Source: a bacterium (GTDB lineage Bacteria > Verrucomicrobiota > Verrucomicrobiae > Limisphaerales > J093). Taken from it: a stretch of 8,214 nt of DNA. Position 1 is the first letter of the stretch. Every line of letters begins with the position of its first letter. Made by a program: the position numbers and the translations under genes. Below, piece by piece: positions 5,928-8,214 of this stretch. The DNA lies in the NCBI GenBank assembly GCA_021839785.1, contig JAKCAB010000099.1, positions 1-8,214 of the forward strand, written 5' to 3'. Below the pieces are notes generated by a model that saw nothing but the letters and a program-made list of their open reading frames with translations, ran no database searches and was not told the DNA's origin.

Positions 5928-6806
5928 TTACGCACTGCCCGTCAGGCCGCCGTGTGCCGCGACCCAGGCCGCAGCCTCGCAAACGCGTTGAAGAATGACC
6001 TCCGCGAGCAACGGCTCCGCGCCCAAACCCGGCGCGTACCAGATGCGCTTGCCGGCGCGTTCGGTGGGGTTGCGCCAGGTCGGCAGGCCCGCTTTCAACC
6101 GCGTCCGCACGGCCGCTGCCGATTCGCCGAGCATCACCGGGATGTCTTCGACCACGTGCAGCCCATCGCTGACGAAAAACGGGACGACGACGAGATTCCG
6201 CGCCTGCGCCACGCGCTGGCAATCGGCAACGAACGGCGCTTCCTCCAGGAACGCCGGGTGGACTTCCGCGTATTCGCCGCGACGGCGGATCGTGTCCACG
6301 TGGGCTTCCACGGCTCGACGCGAGCTGGCGCTCCGCTCCGTGCCATGCCCGACGATGAACAGCGCGGTCTCGGCCGATCCCGGCGCGCGCGGAAACGGAT
6401 GTTTCGCCACCACGTCGCGCGCCCGCGCCAACAACACGTCCGTCATGCCGGGATGCGTGCCCACCGGCTCGCAGTAGAACAGCGTTCGCCCCGCGCTTCG
6501 GCGGACGCGCGAATAAGTCGCCTCGCCGGCGGACTTCAAGCCGAGCACCGTCGGGAAAACCTCATCCACGAAATAGCCCGCCCCGATGAACAGCGGCACG
6601 AGGAACACCCGCGGCGTGGTCACGGCCGACAAAACTTCCTCCAGCTTCGGCGGCTGTTGCCAGAAACACTCGCGCACGGCAGCAAACCAGCCGCGTCGCC
6701 GCAACTCCGCCGCGTGCAAGCGCGCCGGCGCCGCGGACCCAACGTTCACCGTCGAGCCGTGGGCCAGCACCAGCAGGGTGGCATCTGCGAACCCGGCGCT
6801 TTGCAT
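5928..6806 (-). CDS. cbiX: CbiX-type sirohydrochlorin chelatase, two domains
   Basis: CbiX-family enzymes insert cobalt or iron into sirohydrochlorin (cobalamin or siroheme synthesis). The 292-residue protein has two CbiX-like halves. The first has LLVLAHGSTVN (His16), FLVPLFIGAGYFVDEVFP and PVGTHPG. The second has LFIVGHGTERS (His154) and VVVPFFVSDGLHVVEDIP (His217). The metal-binding pair, HG near the strand end and H in GLH, is complete only in the second half. At the matching place in the first half, residue 79 is Phe. This suggests a catalytic second half and a mainly structural first half. I chose the ATG at 6806 because AGG lies five bases upstream; a TTG at 6842 would add 12 residues. 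Metal specificity cannot be read from sequence. It precedes the hydroxylase remnants by 85 bases on the same strand and diverges from lysS. Confidence 0.85.
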   Translation of the reverse strand: MQSAGFADATLLVLAHGSTVNVGSAAPARLHAAELRRRGWFAAVRECFWQQPPKLEEVLSAVTTPRVFLVPLFIGAGYFVDEVFPTVLGLKSAGEATYSRVRRSAGRTLFYCEPVGTHPGMTDVLLARARDVVAKHPFPRAPGSAETALFIVGHGTERSASSRRAVEAHVDTIRRRGEYAEVHPAFLEEAPFVADCQRVAQARNLVVVPFFVSDGLHVVEDIPVMLGESAAAVRTRLKAGLPTWRNPTERAGKRIWYAPGLGAEPLLAEVILQRVCEAAAWVAAHGGLTGSA

Positions 6807-6842
6807 GGCCGCCTGCGTACCCGACGCCGCCCAGCCCGGCAA

Positions 6843-6884
6843 GCTTGCGCCGCGTCAGCCCTGCACTCCTGGGCTTGCGCCGCG
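6843..6884. repeat. Twelve-base direct repeat in the cbiX-lysS divergent gap
   Basis: GCTTGCGCCGCG occurs exactly at 6843-6854 and again at 6873-6884, with starts 30 bases apart, close to three helical turns. The gap (6807-6921) separates two divergent genes and must hold both their promoters, yet no convincing -35/-10 pair was found. The spacing would suit a protein binding two sites on one DNA face, but chance in GC-rich DNA is possible. Confidence 0.4.
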
Positions 6885-6921
6885 ATGGCCCCAGCGTGTT
6901 TGATTGTCGGACTTTGCTGCT

Positions 6922-8214
6922 ATGGAAGACACCAATGCACTGATCGCCCAACGCCGCGCCAAGCTCGATGCCTTGCGGGAAAAGGGAATCGACCCGTTCT
7001 GCAATAAGGTCGATCCGCAAACCCTGATCGGCTGCGGCGAGGCGCGGAGCCGTTTTCTCAAAGGCCTCGAGAAAGCCACCGATTGCGACGCGCTGGCCGA
7101 AGGCGCGTCGGTCGCCATCGCGGGCCGCATCACCGCCCACCGCGACATGGGCAAAAGCCAGTTCCTGGACCTCAAGGACCAGTCCGGGCGCGTCCAGATT
7201 TATGCCCAAAAACAGACGCTCGGCGACGCGCAGTACGAGATTTTCAAGCACCTGGACCTCGCGGACTTCATCGCCGTGAAGGGCACGATGTTTCGCACCC
7301 GGACCGGCGAGCCGAGCGTGAAGGTCGAGAGCTTCACCATCCTGGCCAAGGCGCTGCGCCCGCCGCCCGCGAAGTGGCACGGGCTTGAGGACACCGAGAT
7401 TCGCTACCGCCAGCGCTACCTCGACCTGATGTCGAACGACGAGGTCAAACGCGTCTTCCTCGCCCGCTCGGCGATCCTCAAGGAAATCCGCGCGTTCCTG
7501 CACGACCGCGGCTATGTCGAGGTCGAGACGCCGATGATGCAGGCCATCCCCGGCGGCGCGGCAGCCCAGCCGTTCAAGACCTGGCACAACGCACTCGGCT
7601 GCGAATTTTACCTGCGCATCGCGCTGGAGCTTTACCTCAAGCGCCTGCTCGTGGGCGGCCTCGACAAGGTCTTCGAGATCGGCCGCAACTTCCGCAACGA
7701 GGGCCTCAGCCGCCGGCACAATCCCGAGTTCACCATGCTCGAGGCCTACCAGGCGTTCGGCGATTACGAGAGCATGATGGAACTGGTCGAAAGCCTGATC
7801 TGCCACGTCGCGGAGAAGGTGCTCGGCACGCTCGTCATCGAACACAAGCAGGACCAGAACGTGGCCGCCGCCATCGCCGGGGCGCTCGCCGAACTCGATC
7901 GCCTTTCCGCCGCCACGATGAGCGGTTTGATGAAGACGGCGGGCGGCGACGTCGCGGCGCACTTCGTGGCGGACGTCGGCAAGGCCCGCGAAGCGCTGGT
8001 GCAGGCGCAGGAACAGGTCGGCCAGGCGCCAGCCACCGAGGCGGCGAAGGCGGCTATCGGTGCGGTGTGCATTGCGATCGGCGCGCTGGGCGTGCACAAG
8101 GCCAGTGCCTCGGCGCGTGAGGCGACGCTGGAGCAACACCTCGACGAAGCCGCGGCCAAGTTCGACGCGACGGTGAAGACGCTTGAGCGACTGGCCACGC
8201 CGAAGGTCATCGAC
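6922..8214 (+). CDS. lysS: Lysyl-tRNA synthetase (class II), 3' end outside window, with an unusual insertion
   Basis: LysS charges tRNA-Lys with lysine. The frame runs from the ATG at 6922 to the window end, 431 codons with no stop. It begins IAQRRAKLDALREKGIDPF, followed by the anticodon-binding OB fold (about 58-150, with FLDLKDQSGRVQIYAQ) and RYRQRYLDL. Class II motif 1 is around FLHDRGYVEVETPMM (192-206), followed by PGGAAAQPF and YLRIALELYLKRLLVGG. Motif 2 is FEIGRNFRNEG (251-261, Arg258) followed by HNPEFTMLEAYQAFGDYE. After VLGTLVIEHK (to residue 309) the normal continuation into xxIDLtPPWRR is replaced by about 118 alanine-rich, helix-forming residues (7849 to about 8205). The window's last residues, KVID, may be the return to the usual sequence. 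Motif 3 lies beyond the window. Ribosome binding site weak. Confidence 0.94.
   Translation, partial: MEDTNALIAQRRAKLDALREKGIDPFCNKVDPQTLIGCGEARSRFLKGLEKATDCDALAEGASVAIAGRITAHRDMGKSQFLDLKDQSGRVQIYAQKQTLGDAQYEIFKHLDLADFIAVKGTMFRTRTGEPSVKVESFTILAKALRPPPAKWHGLEDTEIRYRQRYLDLMSNDEVKRVFLARSAILKEIRAFLHDRGYVEVETPMMQAIPGGAAAQPFKTWHNALGCEFYLRIALELYLKRLLVGGLDKVFEIGRNFRNEGLSRRHNPEFTMLEAYQAFGDYESMMELVESLICHVAEKVLGTLVIEHKQDQNVAAAIAGALAELDRLSAATMSGLMKTAGGDVAAHFVADVGKAREALVQAQEQVGQAPATEAAKAAIGAVCIAIGALGVHKASASAREATLEQHLDEAAAKFDATVKTLERLATPKVID

Noticed and set aside
5622..7007. A 461-codon plus-strand open frame opposite the [2Fe-2S] subunit and cbiX
   Set aside because: Arg-rich shadow frame; the minus strand has the recognised motifs.
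6562..8139. A 525-codon minus-strand open frame opposite lysS and the cbiX start
   Set aside because: It is antisense to a clear LysRS and crosses the cbiX-lysS gap; its sequence shows no recognisable domain.
7849..8205. An intein in LysS
   Set aside because: The insertion does not start with Cys or Ser splice motifs, lacks intein blocks and is small and alanine-rich.

Overview
The window is a molybdenum-cofactor (Moco) locus from a GC-rich bacterium, followed by a damaged molybdenum-hydroxylase locus and the start of lysS. A Verrucomicrobiota host is my best guess. It rests on the overall gene set and on an interspersed foldback repeat with CCGAA/TTCGG arms between mog and moaA, of a kind I associate with Verrucomicrobia and Planctomycetes genomes. 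No marker gene here proves it.

Plus strand, 1-4374: the 3' part of mobA, then moaD, moaE, moeA, moaC, a mog/moaB-type gene and moaA. Most junctions overlap by a few bases (moaD/moaE nearly abut; moaE/moeA, moeA/moaC and moaC/mog share ATGA), so this is one operon. MoaA and MoaC make cyclic pyranopterin monophosphate. MoaD and MoaE make molybdopterin synthase. Mog and MoeA adenylate molybdopterin and insert molybdate. MobA adds GMP. All are intact except moeA, which is split by a one-base frameshift near 1550. A foldback repeat fills the mog-moaA gap and supplies the last codons of mog. A GC-rich hairpin at 4412-4432 lies at the convergent end.

Minus strand, 6806 down to 4442: an intact two-domain CbiX-type chelatase, then remnants of a molybdenum hydroxylase operon: a [2Fe-2S] subunit lacking its last cysteine pair, the middle part of a large Moco-binding subunit, and the C-terminal half of a MocA-like cytidylyltransferase. 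The remnants keep the order of an intact operon but are joined by two internal deletions. The enzyme these Moco genes could have served locally is therefore dead.

Plus strand, 6922 to the end: lysS, without its 3' end. Its catalytic domain is interrupted after motif 2 by about 118 alanine-rich, probably helical residues that I cannot assign to a family. Reading appears to return to the usual LysRS sequence in the last codons of the window.

No tRNA, rRNA, CRISPR array or transposase gene was seen, and no gene-free stretch exceeds about 125 bases.
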